This document shows positions 7,913 through 16,636 of a stretch of DNA of 64,000 bases, one piece after another. Origin of the DNA: an uncultured Lachnospiraceae bacterium (GTDB lineage Bacteria; Bacillota; Clostridia; Lachnospirales; Lachnospiraceae); the NCBI GenBank assembly GCA_947385425.1, contig CANDKY010000003.1:1-64000 (forward strand), read 5' to 3'. Each line of letters begins with the position of its first letter. Position 1 is the stretch's first letter. A program made the translations under genes and the position numbers. The notes beneath the pieces are model-generated. The model worked only from the letters and a program-made list of their open reading frames with translations, had not been told where the DNA came from and made no database searches.

Positions 7913-9340
7913 ATGTCTGAACAGGTGAAAAAACCGATCGGAATTATGGAAACCGTTCTTCGTGACGCGCATCAGTCGCTGATCGCAACGAGGATGCCTA
8001 CCGATATGATGCTTCCGATCATTGAGAAAATGGATAAAGTCGGCTACCATGCAGTAGAATGCTGGGGCGGCGCAACATTCGATGCTTCCCTCCGTTTCCT
8101 GAAAGAGGATCCGTGGGAGAGACTGAGGAAATTGAGGGATGGTTTTAAAAATACGAAACTGCAGATGCTCTTCAGGGGGCAGAACATTTTAGGCTACCGC
8201 CCTTATGCGGACGATGTGGTGGATTATTTTGTAGAGAAGTCGATTGCGAACGGGATTGATATTATCCGTATCTTCGACTGCCTGAATGATTTGAGGAACC
8301 TGCAGGAAGCGGTAAATGCTACCAATGAAGTGAAGAAGAGGGAAGGCAGGGGCCATGCCCAGGTAGCGCTTTCCTATACGTTAGGCGATGCTTATACGCT
8401 GGAATATTGGGTAGACATGGCGAAGAAAATCGAGGAGATGGGTGCGGATTCCATCTGTATCAAGGATATGGCCGGTTTGCTTGTGCCTTATAAGGCGACC
8501 GAGATGATCTCTGCAATGAAGGGTGCGACAAAGCTCCCGATCCAGCTCCATACGCATTATACTTCCGGTGTGGCGAGCATGACATACCTGAAAGCGGTAG
8601 AGGCCGGCGTGGATGTTATTGACTGTGCCATTTCACCTTTTGCAATGGGAACTTCCCAGCCGGCAACGGAAGTTATGGTGGAAACCTTCAAGGGTACGCC
8701 GTATGATACAGGCTATGATCAGAGTATACTGGCGGAAATCGCAGATTACTTCAGGCCCTACAGGGACGAATGCCTTGCAAGCGGGCTTCTTAACCCGAAG
8801 GTTATGGGCGTGGATATCAAGACACTGCTTTATCAGGTGCCGGGCGGTATGCTTTCCAATATGGTGAGCCAGTTGAAAGAGCAGAATGCAGAAGATAAAT
8901 ATTACGATGTGCTCAGGGAGATCCCGGCAGTGCGTAAGGATTTGGGCGAGCCTCCGCTGGTAACACCGTCGTCGCAGATCGTTGGTACACAGGCGGTATT
9001 CAACGTATTGATGGGCGAGCGTTATAAGATGGCGACAAAGGAGACGAAAGCGGTATTGCGCGGCGAGTATGGCCAGACCGTAAAACCGATGAACCAGGAG
9101 ATTATCGATAAGGTTATCCCGGGCGAGAAGAGGATCACATGCCGTCCGGCGGATCTGATTGAGAACGAGCTGGATAAACTGGAGTCTGAGATGAAGGAAT
9201 GGAAGCAGCAGGATGAGGACGTACTTTCCTATGCGCTCTTCCCGCAGGTTGCTACCGATTTCTTCAAATACCGCCAGGCACAGCAGGAGAAGGTGGATAT
9301 GTCACAGGCTGATACAAAGAACGGGGCTTATCCGGTGTAA
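7913..9340 (+). CDS. oadA: Oxaloacetate decarboxylase alpha / pyruvate carboxylase B-type carboxyltransferase (5S type)
   Basis: This TIM-barrel carboxyltransferase interconverts oxaloacetate and pyruvate with carboxybiotin. Motifs: metal/substrate site ETVLRDAHQSLIATRM (about residues 13-28), catalytic Lys in CIKDMAGLL (about 183-191), metal-binding LHTHYTSG and ISPFAMGTSQP. The conserved C-terminal region ends at 475 residues; the biotin domain found in longer OadA proteins is absent, matching the separate carrier encoded upstream. The start has ATAGGAGG upstream. With the 12S-like, 1.3S-like and beta/gamma genes it makes either a Na+ pump with two alternative substrates or a membrane-linked transcarboxylase. 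Confidence 0.93.
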   Translation: MSEQVKKPIGIMETVLRDAHQSLIATRMPTDMMLPIIEKMDKVGYHAVECWGGATFDASLRFLKEDPWERLRKLRDGFKNTKLQMLFRGQNILGYRPYADDVVDYFVEKSIANGIDIIRIFDCLNDLRNLQEAVNATNEVKKREGRGHAQVALSYTLGDAYTLEYWVDMAKKIEEMGADSICIKDMAGLLVPYKATEMISAMKGATKLPIQLHTHYTSGVASMTYLKAVEAGVDVIDCAISPFAMGTSQPATEVMVETFKGTPYDTGYDQSILAEIADYFRPYRDECLASGLLNPKVMGVDIKTLLYQVPGGMLSNMVSQLKEQNAEDKYYDVLREIPAVRKDLGEPPLVTPSSQIVGTQAVFNVLMGERYKMATKETKAVLRGEYGQTVKPMNQEIIDKVIPGEKRITCRPADLIENELDKLESEMKEWKQQDEDVLSYALFPQVATDFFKYRQAQQEKVDMSQADTKNGAYPV

Positions 9341-9342
9341 AT

Positions 9343-9462
9343 ATGGTAATATTATTATTAGGTATTGCTGTATGTGTTGCTTTATTAGTTTATTTTTATG
9401 TGTGCAGTCTTAAAGGTTCGGTTTTCCGAGAGTGGGGTTTTATAATGAGGAAATTCCAATAG
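9343..9462 (+). CDS. Candidate 39-residue single-pass membrane peptide
   Basis: An ATG two bases after the oadA stop opens a 39-codon frame beginning MVILLLGIAVCVALLVYFYV, a near-ideal membrane helix, followed by a basic tail ending in RKFQ. It is AT-rich with TTA codons, unlike its neighbours. There is no strong Shine-Dalgarno; translation would depend on re-initiation after the oadA stop. It lies before the terminator at 9526-9558, so it is in the decarboxylase transcript. It might be a small accessory subunit of the pump, but no family is recognised and it could be chance. Confidence 0.35.
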   Translation: MVILLLGIAVCVALLVYFYVCSLKGSVFREWGFIMRKFQ

Positions 9463-9525
9463 GGAAGGTTGAATTAGTGAAATATTTTTCTTTTGAGTAT
9501 TTTGGATTGCGGGAATGAAATGAAA

Positions 9526-9558
9526 CAAAGGTGTAGTGAAAACTACACCTTTGTTTTA
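9526..9558 (+). terminator. Intrinsic terminator after the decarboxylase cluster
   Basis: ACAAAGGTGTAGT and ACTACACCTTTGT form a 13-bp perfect stem around a GAAA loop, followed by a T-rich run (TTT). Confidence 0.8.
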
Positions 9559-9880
9559 TGCACAGCCCATGCAGTGGAAATATGCCGCTAAGGCGGCGCG
9601 CATGGGCGCTTGGCGAGTAGGGGAAAAGCACCCCTACTCGCTTTTGGATGGAATTTTCGCCCCTTTTCAATTTTTATATCATATGTTACAATAAAAAATA
9701 TGTATAATTTCAGGAAATTACATGATGTAGATATATAGTAAACGACATAACAAATTTCCGCTCCCCGTTCCTGCAAAGCCATATACGGAAGTTTTTGCGG
9801 GGGAGAAAAAGCGAAATTTCCAATGTCATTAACTATAGGAAGGGATACCTACAGAAAGCACGGGAAAAGGATATGTACAA
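9559..9880. other. Intergenic stretch: second terminator-like hairpin and repeat motif
   Basis: GCGAGTAGGGG and CCCCTACTCGC (9613-9641) form an 11-bp perfect stem with an AAAAGCA loop followed by TTTT, a second terminator that could serve either direction. The recurrent motif CCAATGTCATTAAC occurs at about 9820-9833. No gene is seen. Confidence 0.6.
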
Positions 9881-11080
9881 ATGGAGATAAATGGGAAAGC
9901 GGACGGGGACATTATAGCAAGGATAAATGATAAATACCCAAAGATGAGCAAAAGCCATAAAGCAATCGCGGCATATATTAACAACTGTTACGAACAGGCG
10001 GTTTTTATGACGGCGGCGAAACTGGGGGAAACGGTAGGTGTCAGTGAGTCTACGGTGGTGCGTTTCGCCTCGGGGATAGGGTATGCCGGATACCCGGAGT
10101 TCCAGGCGGCGCTGGAAGAGTGGGTGAAGGACAAGCTGAATGCAGTGCAGAAAATCGGTGTAAAGTATGGCAGGAGTACGCAGTCGGAAGTACTGACATC
10201 CGTACTGCAGGCAGATATCGAGAAGATTCAGGATACCATAGAACATTTGGACGGCACGTCCTTTGAGATGGCGGTGGATATCATTCTGAATGCGGAGACA
10301 GTGTATGTAGTGGGAATACGGAGCTGCGAGCCGTTAGCGGGTTTCTTCCAGTTTTATCTGAATATGATCCGGGGCAATGTGGTGCTTCTGCGGACTACAA
10401 GCATAAGTGAGATGTTTGAACAGATGATAAGGATTAATGAAAGGGATGCCATGGTGGGAATCAGTTTTCCAAGATATTCCATGCGTACTTTGAAGGCGAT
10501 GGAATTTGCTAACGACAGGAATGCAAAAGTAATTGCCATTACGGACAATGTCCATTCCCCGATGAATCTGTATTCTTCCTGTAATCTGTTTGCCAGGAGC
10601 GATATGGTTTCCATTGTGGATTCTCTGGTGGCGCCGCTTAGCCTTTTGAATGCCCTGGTAGTGGCGCTCTGTCTGAAACGGCCTGCGGAAGTGAAACAGA
10701 ATATGGAAGAACTGGAGAGGGTATGGAGCAATTATCAGGTGTATTTGAATGATGAGATAAATTATATAGAAGACGAACCAATGCTGGATTATTCCCTGTC
10801 GGGCGCATTTGCAGGGAAAACATCCGGAATGAGTGTATCCGCAGGAAGGACTACCGAAGAGGGTGCAGCGGGAAGGGGCCCTGCAATGAATATGGCGGCA
10901 AAGTTTCCGGCGGCGGAAGATTTGGCGGCAAAAGATGTGTCCGGGGAAGAGGCACCTGCGGTACATATATCTGCAATAAACTCCCTGCAGAGGAATGTGT
11001 TTAAAGTAAACTCCTTTGAAGTGAATCCGGCTGTGCTCCCATCATCCGCAGGGGAAGGAAATGAGGTGGGACGGAAATGA
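9881..11080 (+). CDS. MurR/RpiR-family transcriptional regulator with a long C-terminal tail
   Basis: The N-terminal RpiR helix-turn-helix (about residues 20-85, with GVSESTVVRFASGIGY) is followed by a SIS sugar-phosphate-binding domain (about 125-265, with VYVVGIRSCEPLA and VGISFPRYSMRTL). This family usually senses phosphosugars or cell-wall sugars. The typical length is about 280-290; this protein has 399 residues. The extra 110 residues are low-complexity, rich in Ala, Gly, Glu and Ser with repeated AAED/AAK patterns, and look disordered. The start has AAGG 11 bases upstream. It overlaps the next gene by four bases (ATGA), so both are co-translated; there is no sugar gene next to it to name a ligand. 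Confidence 0.85.
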   Translation: MEINGKADGDIIARINDKYPKMSKSHKAIAAYINNCYEQAVFMTAAKLGETVGVSESTVVRFASGIGYAGYPEFQAALEEWVKDKLNAVQKIGVKYGRSTQSEVLTSVLQADIEKIQDTIEHLDGTSFEMAVDIILNAETVYVVGIRSCEPLAGFFQFYLNMIRGNVVLLRTTSISEMFEQMIRINERDAMVGISFPRYSMRTLKAMEFANDRNAKVIAITDNVHSPMNLYSSCNLFARSDMVSIVDSLVAPLSLLNALVVALCLKRPAEVKQNMEELERVWSNYQVYLNDEINYIEDEPMLDYSLSGAFAGKTSGMSVSAGRTTEEGAAGRGPAMNMAAKFPAAEDLAAKDVSGEEAPAVHISAINSLQRNVFKVNSFEVNPAVLPSSAGEGNEVGRK

Positions 11081-12435
11081 AAAAAGTGGTTGTGATAGGC
11101 GGCGGCGCGGCAGGGATGATGGCGGCGGCAACGGCGGCACAGAAGGGATGCCGGGTTGTCCTGCTGGAAAAAAATGATAAGCTGGGGCGTAAGCTGTTTA
11201 TTACCGGTAAGGGCCGGTGTAATCTGACAAATGCCTGTGATATGGACGGGCTGTTTGGAAATGTGGTGACAAACCCAAAGTTTTTATACAGCGCATTTTA
11301 TGGTTTTGATAACCGGATGGCGATGGAGTGGTTTGAAAAAGCGGGCTGCCCTGTAAAAACCGAGCGGGGGGGAAGGGTTTTTCCGGTTTCGGATCATTCC
11401 TCGGATGTGATAAAAGCCCTGGCAGGGCAATTAAAACAGTGGAAGGTAGAAACCCGTCTGGGAGTACGGGCGGAGAGCCTGGTGACTGTGCCTGGAGAAG
11501 AGGCAACAGAAGCCGGGTCGGGCGGTATGGACTGCGCCGGAGCTGCTGTGGGAGTAAAGGCGGCGGCCGGGCCGCAAGCCCATAAATGCCGTATGCCGGA
11601 AAAGGCCAAAGCCGTTGCAGGAGTAAAGCTGGCGGATGGGACGGTGGAAAGTGCGGATGCGGTTATAGTGGCTGCGGGAGGGCTCTCTTATCCGCTCACG
11701 GGTTCTACCGGGGACGGTTACCGGATGGCGGCGGAAAACGGGCATACGGTGAAGGCGACTTATCCGTCCCTTGTCCCCTTTATCATTAAGGAAGGATGGT
11801 GCGGGCAGTTACAGGGCCTTGCGCTGAAAAATGTAGCCATATCTCTTTGCGAAGACGGCAGAAAGCCCTTTTATGAGGGATTTGGGGAAATGCTGTTTAC
11901 CCATTTCGGAGTGAGCGGGCCGCTTATCCTGAGCGCCAGCAGTTATTATGCGGGGCGGAAGAAAAAAGGGGCGGTCAGGCTTCACCTGGATTTAAAACCG
12001 GCACTGACAGCAGAACAGTTGGATAAAAGGCTTCTGCGCGATTTTGAGGAAAACGGGAAAAAACAGTTCAAAAATTCCCTGGGCGGCCTGTTCCCTGCAA
12101 AGCTGATCCCTGTCATGGTTATGCTTTCGGGTATCGACGGAGAGAAGAAAACGCTTGAAGTGACGAGGGAAGAGAGGCAGCATTTTGCACGGATGATAAA
12201 GAATGTGGAAATGACAGTAGCAGGGACAAGGGATTATGCGGAGGCGGTTATCACAAAAGGCGGAGTGCATGTGAAAGAAATAAATCCCTCTACAATGGAA
12301 TCCAAAAAAGTAGGCGGGCTCTATTTTGCGGGAGAAGTCCTGGATGTGGATGCAATGACGGGAGGCTTTAATCTCCAGATTGCCTGGTCTACCGGATATT
12401 TGGCGGGGAGTTCTGCCGCACCCCGAAAAGCTTAA
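11077..12435 (+). CDS. HI0933/YhiN-family FAD-dependent oxidoreductase
   Basis: This is a flavoprotein of the aminoacetone oxidase-like (HI0933) family; the physiological substrate is not firmly known. The N-terminal dinucleotide motif VIGGGAAGMMAAATAAQKG (about residues 5-23) and GRKLFITGKGRCNLTN (about 41-56) are diagnostic, and the C-terminal FAD contact GEVLDVDAMTGGFNLQIAWSTG is cut into shorter recognisable pieces GEVLDVD and GGFNLQIAW. It carries a slightly long Ala/Gly-rich insertion around residues 135-175. It is translationally coupled to the RpiR gene. Its stop codon lies inside the recurrent motif AAGTTAATGACATTGG (12434-12449), suggesting that a repeat landed at the gene end. Confidence 0.88.
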   Translation: MKKVVVIGGGAAGMMAAATAAQKGCRVVLLEKNDKLGRKLFITGKGRCNLTNACDMDGLFGNVVTNPKFLYSAFYGFDNRMAMEWFEKAGCPVKTERGGRVFPVSDHSSDVIKALAGQLKQWKVETRLGVRAESLVTVPGEEATEAGSGGMDCAGAAVGVKAAAGPQAHKCRMPEKAKAVAGVKLADGTVESADAVIVAAGGLSYPLTGSTGDGYRMAAENGHTVKATYPSLVPFIIKEGWCGQLQGLALKNVAISLCEDGRKPFYEGFGEMLFTHFGVSGPLILSASSYYAGRKKKGAVRLHLDLKPALTAEQLDKRLLRDFEENGKKQFKNSLGGLFPAKLIPVMVMLSGIDGEKKTLEVTREERQHFARMIKNVEMTVAGTRDYAEAVITKGGVHVKEINPSTMESKKVGGLYFAGEVLDVDAMTGGFNLQIAWSTGYLAGSSAAPRKA

Positions 12436-12449
12436 GTTAATGACATTGG
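12434..12449. repeat. Recurrent intergenic motif AAGTTAATGACATTGG
   Basis: The same 16-mer or its complement occurs in the arms of the elements at 3311-3690 and 16376-16565, and (one or two differences or truncated) at 9820 and 17427. Here it overlaps the stop codon of the FAD protein. Confidence 0.6.
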
Positions 12450-12607
12450 CTTTGGACAGTAACCTTGGATTTACAGGAAAAAGAACGTTAGTTCCCAAGG
12501 GGTTGAAATGCCCGGCGATGTATAGTATAATTTACGGAGCGGCCGGGTATGCGGAGGAAACGGAATCCGAAGCAGGCATGAAATAAAAAGGACGGAGAGG
12601 TGAAAGC

Positions 12608-13264
12608 ATGAGCTATAATATAGCGATCGACGGACCGGCAGGCGCGGGAAAAAGCACAGTGGCAAGGCGTATTGCGAAGGAGAAGCATTTTATTTATGTG
12701 GATACGGGGGCGATGTACCGTGCCATGGGATTATATTTCCTGAGGAACGGGATCCGGGCGGAGGATACGCAGAGGATAAATGAACAATGTAAGGAGGCGG
12801 ACATTACCATTTCTTATGCGGACGGGGAGCAGGTAGTGTTTCTGAATGGGGAAAATGTAAACGGGCTGATCCGGACGGAAGAGGTCAGCAATATGACTTC
12901 CGCCTGCAGTGTGAATCCTAAAGTGCGGGAGAAGCTGGTGGAACTGCAGAAGCGTCTGGCCAAAGATGCGGATGTGGTGATGGATGGCAGGGATATCGGA
13001 ACCTGCGTGCTTCCCGATGCGGATTTGAAGATATATCTGACGGCGGGAAGCGGAGTGAGGGCGAAGCGCAGGTACGAAGAACTGTCTGCAAAGGGGGAGG
13101 AATGCGATCTGGCGCAGATAGAGAAAGATATTATCGAACGCGATAAGAGGGATATGGAGCGGGAAATTTCACCGCTGCGCCGGGCGGAGGATGCGGTACT
13201 TGTGGATTCTTCCGGGCTGTCTGTCGATGAGGTGGTGGAAAAAATTCTTCTTTTGTGCAGGTGA
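12608..13264 (+). CDS. cmk: Cytidylate kinase
   Basis: Phosphorylates CMP and dCMP with ATP in pyrimidine nucleotide synthesis and salvage. The P-loop GPAGAGKST (about residues 10-18) is followed by YVDTGAMYRAMG (about 31-42), the CMP-binding MDGRDIGTCVLPDA (about 125-138) and the LID with RAKRRYEEL. The length of 218 residues is normal. The Shine-Dalgarno GGAGAGGTG precedes the ATG. ispH and the S1 gene follow with tiny spacing, an order common in Clostridia. Confidence 0.96.
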   Translation: MSYNIAIDGPAGAGKSTVARRIAKEKHFIYVDTGAMYRAMGLYFLRNGIRAEDTQRINEQCKEADITISYADGEQVVFLNGENVNGLIRTEEVSNMTSACSVNPKVREKLVELQKRLAKDADVVMDGRDIGTCVLPDADLKIYLTAGSGVRAKRRYEELSAKGEECDLAQIEKDIIERDKRDMEREISPLRRAEDAVLVDSSGLSVDEVVEKILLLCR

Positions 13265-13293
13265 ATAAAAAAAGGAAGGGGCCGGGGATTGTA

Positions 13294-14160
13294 ATGGAAG
13301 TGACAGTTGCGAAAAGCGCCGGGTTTTGCTTCGGGGTAAAACGTGCAGTGGAAAAAGTATATGAGCAGACCGGGAAAGGGAACAAGATATATACTTACGG
13401 GCCGATCATCCATAACGGGGAAGTCGTCAGGGATTTGGAGGAGCGCGGCGTTACGGTGATTGGAAGCATGGAAGAACTCGGGCAGCTTCAGGAAGGCACG
13501 GTGGTCATACGTTCCCACGGCGTAGCGAAAGAGGTTTATGAAAAGATCGAAGAACAGGGGCTGGACTGTGAGGATGCGACCTGTCCTTTTGTGAAAAGAA
13601 TCCACAAGATTGTAGAAAAAGAGAGCCGTGCGGGAAAGCGGATTATCATTATCGGCAATCCGGGACATCCCGAAGTGGAGGGGATCCGGGGGTGGTCATT
13701 GTCGGAAACGGCGGTGATTGAGTCGCGTAAGGAGGCGGAAGCCTTTGCGGAAAGGCCGGAAAACCTTGAAAATAAGGGAAAAGAATGGTGTATTGTTTCA
13801 CAAACGACATTTAACTACAACAAATTTAAAGAACTAGTTGAAATTTTTTTGAAAAAAGGTTACAATGGTATTGTTGTGAATACTATATGTAACGCGACGG
13901 AAGAAAGGCAGACTGAGGCGAGACAGATTGCGTCTCAGGTTGGAAGTATGATTGTAATAGGTGATACCCACAGTTCCAATTCCCGGAAGCTGTATGAGAT
14001 CTGTAAGGAGGAGTGCGGCAACACCTATTTTATACAGACACTGGATGACTTGCATTTAGAACTACCTAAAGCTGCTTCACCGGTCGGTATTACTGCCGGG
14101 GCATCGACCCCAAACAATATTATTGAGGAGGTTCAAAATTATGTCAGAATTAACTTTTGA
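13294..14160 (+). CDS. ispH: 4-hydroxy-3-methylbut-2-enyl diphosphate reductase (IspH/LytB)
   Basis: The last enzyme of the MEP isoprenoid pathway, an Fe-S enzyme forming IPP and DMAPP. The three cluster cysteines are present: GFCFGVKRAV (Cys12), DATCPFV (about Cys97) and NTICNATEERQ (about Cys196). The SHG..AKEVYE and HSSNSRKLYEIC segments are also conserved. A frame extends upstream to a GTG at 13255 overlapping cmk, but the family N-terminus (MEVTVAKSAG) and an upstream GGAAGGGG support ATG at 13294. In many Clostridia IspH is fused to S1 domains; here the two are separate but overlap by 20 bases. Confidence 0.95.
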   Translation: MEVTVAKSAGFCFGVKRAVEKVYEQTGKGNKIYTYGPIIHNGEVVRDLEERGVTVIGSMEELGQLQEGTVVIRSHGVAKEVYEKIEEQGLDCEDATCPFVKRIHKIVEKESRAGKRIIIIGNPGHPEVEGIRGWSLSETAVIESRKEAEAFAERPENLENKGKEWCIVSQTTFNYNKFKELVEIFLKKGYNGIVVNTICNATEERQTEARQIASQVGSMIVIGDTHSSNSRKLYEICKEECGNTYFIQTLDDLHLELPKAASPVGITAGASTPNNIIEEVQNYVRINF

Positions 14161-15271
14161 ACAAATGTTAGACGAATCATTTAAGACAATACATGCAGGA
14201 GAGGTAGTTGAAGGTACAGTCATCGATGTGAAACCTGAAGAGATTATACTCAACATCGGCTATAAATCAGACGGTATTTTAACAAAGAATGAATATACCA
14301 ATGAACCGAACGTAAACCTGACAACTATCGCAAAGCCCGGGGACACCATGGAGGTGAAAGTCCTGAAAGTAAACGACGGGGAGGGACAAGTCCTTCTGAC
14401 GTATAAAAGGCTTGCTGCAGACAGAGGAAACAAAAGGATTGAAGAAGCATACAATAACAGAGAGGTGCTTACTGCAAAGGTTGCACAGGTATTGGACGGC
14501 GGCCTGAGTGTCGTAGTGGATGAAGTAAGGATATTCATCCCGGCAAGTTTGGTATCGGATGTATATGAAAGGGATCTGTCCAAATATGCGGGACAGGAGA
14601 TTCAGTTTGTTATCAGTGAATATAATCCAAAGAGAAGAAGGTACATCGGTGACCGTAAACAACTAATCCTTGCAGAAAAAGCAGAGCTTCAGAAGAAGCT
14701 GTTCGAATCCATCCACGAAGGGGATACCGTGGAAGGCGTAGTTAAGAATGTGACCGACTTCGGGGCGTTTGTTGATTTGGGCGGAGCGGACGGTTTGCTC
14801 CACATTTCAGAGATGTCATGGGGAAGGGTTGAAAATCCGAAGAAAGTGTTTAAGGTTGGTGAGAAATTAAGAGTCCTGATCAAAGAGATTTCCGGGAGCA
14901 AAATTGCGCTAAGCCTTAAATTCGAAGAAGAGAACCCATGGAGGGGCGCTGCCGCAAAATATGCGGTGGGCAGCATTGTAACCGGGAAGGTTGCCAGGAT
15001 GACGGATTTCGGCGCGTTTATTGAACTGGAGCCGGGTGTGGACGCGCTGCTGCATGTTTCACAGATTTCCAGGGAGCATATTGAAAAACCGGCGGATGTG
15101 TTAAAGATTGGTGATGAGATCACCGCTAAAGTAGTGGATTTCAATGATGCTGACAGAAAGATCAGCCTGAGTGTAAAGGCTATGCTGGCGCAGGAAGCAA
15201 AGAATGCGGCGGCTGATGCGGAAGCGGTATCAGTGGATATTGATGCTGTAATTGCGGATGGACAGGAATAA
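14141..15271 (+). CDS. rpsA: S1 RNA-binding protein (RpsA-like, four S1 domains)
   Basis: An S1-type RNA-binding protein that probably acts in translation initiation. Four S1 (OB-fold) repeats are seen at about residues 18-88, 105-170, 190-260 and 275-345; repeats 3 and 4 carry the standard VTDFGAFVDL and MTDFGAFIEL strands, whereas repeat 2 is divergent. The acidic tail is low-complexity. With 376 residues it is shorter than six-domain S1 of Proteobacteria, as usual for Firmicutes. ATG at 14141 has GAGGAGG 11 bases upstream inside ispH, so its translation is coupled to ispH. Confidence 0.9.
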   Translation: MSELTFEQMLDESFKTIHAGEVVEGTVIDVKPEEIILNIGYKSDGILTKNEYTNEPNVNLTTIAKPGDTMEVKVLKVNDGEGQVLLTYKRLAADRGNKRIEEAYNNREVLTAKVAQVLDGGLSVVVDEVRIFIPASLVSDVYERDLSKYAGQEIQFVISEYNPKRRRYIGDRKQLILAEKAELQKKLFESIHEGDTVEGVVKNVTDFGAFVDLGGADGLLHISEMSWGRVENPKKVFKVGEKLRVLIKEISGSKIALSLKFEEENPWRGAAAKYAVGSIVTGKVARMTDFGAFIELEPGVDALLHVSQISREHIEKPADVLKIGDEITAKVVDFNDADRKISLSVKAMLAQEAKNAAADAEAVSVDIDAVIADGQE

Positions 15272-15501
15272 AGCAGTGCAGAAATAGTACCGCGGCCTGA
15301 TACCGCTCTGCAGAAAGGACAGTGATTTTTAGACTTTCATCCGCTGTTATTTTGGAGGACGGCATCAGGGCTGGTTCATTGCCTGTGCGGAATTGCGCGG
15401 GTAAGCCTGAAAACTTGTCTGGAAATATTTTCAGGCGTGTGCAAAAGCCGCGGCCTGCGGAAAGCAGGGCAATAAATTTGGACAATGGCAGGTAAGTAAC
15501 T

Positions 15502-16278
15502 ATGGCATATGATTATGAATGGTTTAAGAAGGCAATATATGACCTTACGAAGATCGACCTGAACGCTTACAAAGAGAAGCAGATGAAACGCCGTATCGAT
15601 ACGCTGATCGCGAAGAACGGCGTTTCCGGGTATGATAAATATATTGCGTTCATTAAAGGGAATAATTCAAAATTTGAAGAATTTGTAAATTATCTTACGA
15701 TTAATGTGTCAGAATTTTACCGCAATCCGGATCAATGGAGGGTGATGGATAAGGATATCATACCGGCGCTTGTCAGCAGGTTCGGGAAGAACCTGAAGAT
15801 ATGGAGTGCAGCCTGCTCAACCGGCGATGAGCCGTATTCGCTCGTTATGGCATTATCCCGGCATATTCCATTGGAGCAGATTAAAATACATGCAACCGAT
15901 TTGGATAAGCAGGTAATTGCAAAGGCGAAAGTCGGCTTGTATAATGCAAAAAGCATTGCCGCTGTGCCTGATGATCTGAAAAAGAAATTTTTTACAAAGG
16001 TTGGCTTATCTTACCAGATATCTGAACAGGTCAAAAAAAGGGTGGAGTTTTCTGAACATAATTTATTGAAGGATGATTATGGAAGCGGCTGGCATATGAT
16101 TGTATGCCGGAATGTTTTAATTTATTTTACAGAAGAGGCTAAGGATGAGGTATTCACGAAATTCCAGAAATCTTTGGCGAAAGACGGGGTGTTGTTTATC
16201 GGCAGTACGGAACAGATTATCAACTATAAAGAGATTGGTTATTCAAGGAAGAATTCTTTCTTCTATGAAAAATTTTGA
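15502..16278 (+). CDS. cheR: CheR-type chemoreceptor methyltransferase
   Basis: Transfers methyl groups from S-adenosylmethionine to glutamates of chemoreceptors. It has the N-terminal helical CheR domain with TINVSEFYRNPDQW (about residues 60-73), the SAM site IWSAACSTGDEPYSL (about 98-112), the acidic HATDLD loop, and CRNVLIYFTEEA near residue 200. The 258 residues cover a complete protein without TPR extension. There are no other chemotaxis genes in the window. The 230 bases upstream contain only a GCCTGAAAA/TTTTCAGGC stem-loop around 15411-15437. Confidence 0.93.
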   Translation: MAYDYEWFKKAIYDLTKIDLNAYKEKQMKRRIDTLIAKNGVSGYDKYIAFIKGNNSKFEEFVNYLTINVSEFYRNPDQWRVMDKDIIPALVSRFGKNLKIWSAACSTGDEPYSLVMALSRHIPLEQIKIHATDLDKQVIAKAKVGLYNAKSIAAVPDDLKKKFFTKVGLSYQISEQVKKRVEFSEHNLLKDDYGSGWHMIVCRNVLIYFTEEAKDEVFTKFQKSLAKDGVLFIGSTEQIINYKEIGYSRKNSFFYEKF

Positions 16279-16286
16279 CATTCTTT

Positions 16287-16322
16287 AAGGGACTGTATGC
16301 AAATAATTTGTGACAGTTCCTT
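16287..16322. repeat. Short imperfect palindrome after cheR
   Basis: AAGGGACTGT at 16287 and ACAGTTCCTT ending at 16322 form an imperfect stem around an AT-rich loop. The ends match those of the 158-bp element at 1850-2007. There is no clean U-run, so termination is uncertain. Confidence 0.45.
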
Positions 16323-16375
16323 ATTATATGTTTACAATTCACAGTCTTTTCGCGTGTTTTGGGAGGGGTGTGAAT

Positions 16376-16565
16376 CAATGTCATTAACTTAAGCTTTCCG
16401 GGGTGCCGCAGACCATATATCTCAATCCGGACCATTGAAAGACGCCGGCACTTAGGCGCCGTGTTTTGGCGCCTTAGTACCGTTGCGTCTGCCGTTGAGC
16501 GAAAGCGCGTCCGGATGAGATATGTGGTCTGCGGCGCTCTGGAAAGCTTAAGTTAATGACATTGG
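16376..16565. repeat. 190-bp inverted-repeat element with AAGTTAATGACATTG ends
   Basis: The left arm CAATGTCATTAACTTAAGC, continuing through TTTCCGG and GCCGCAGACC, is matched by a complementary right arm ending at 16565. A central stem ACTTAGGCGCC/GGCGCCTTAGT sits on the same axis. This occupies most of the 358-base gap between cheR and the PHP gene. It shares its terminal motif with the element at 3311-3690 but has a different core. Confidence 0.65.
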
Positions 16566-16636
16566 GTGTGAATGATAACATGATATATGGTATTGATTTT
16601 TTCCACAGTCCATAAGGGAAGGAGAACGGGAAACGG

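Noticed and set aside
12814..13668. Long open frame antisense to cmk and ispH (284 codons)
   Set aside because: It has no recognisable domain or ribosome site and lies across two clear genes; high-GC, biased codons of the real genes produce such frames. The same holds for long antisense frames over the GH3 and YesM/YesN genes.
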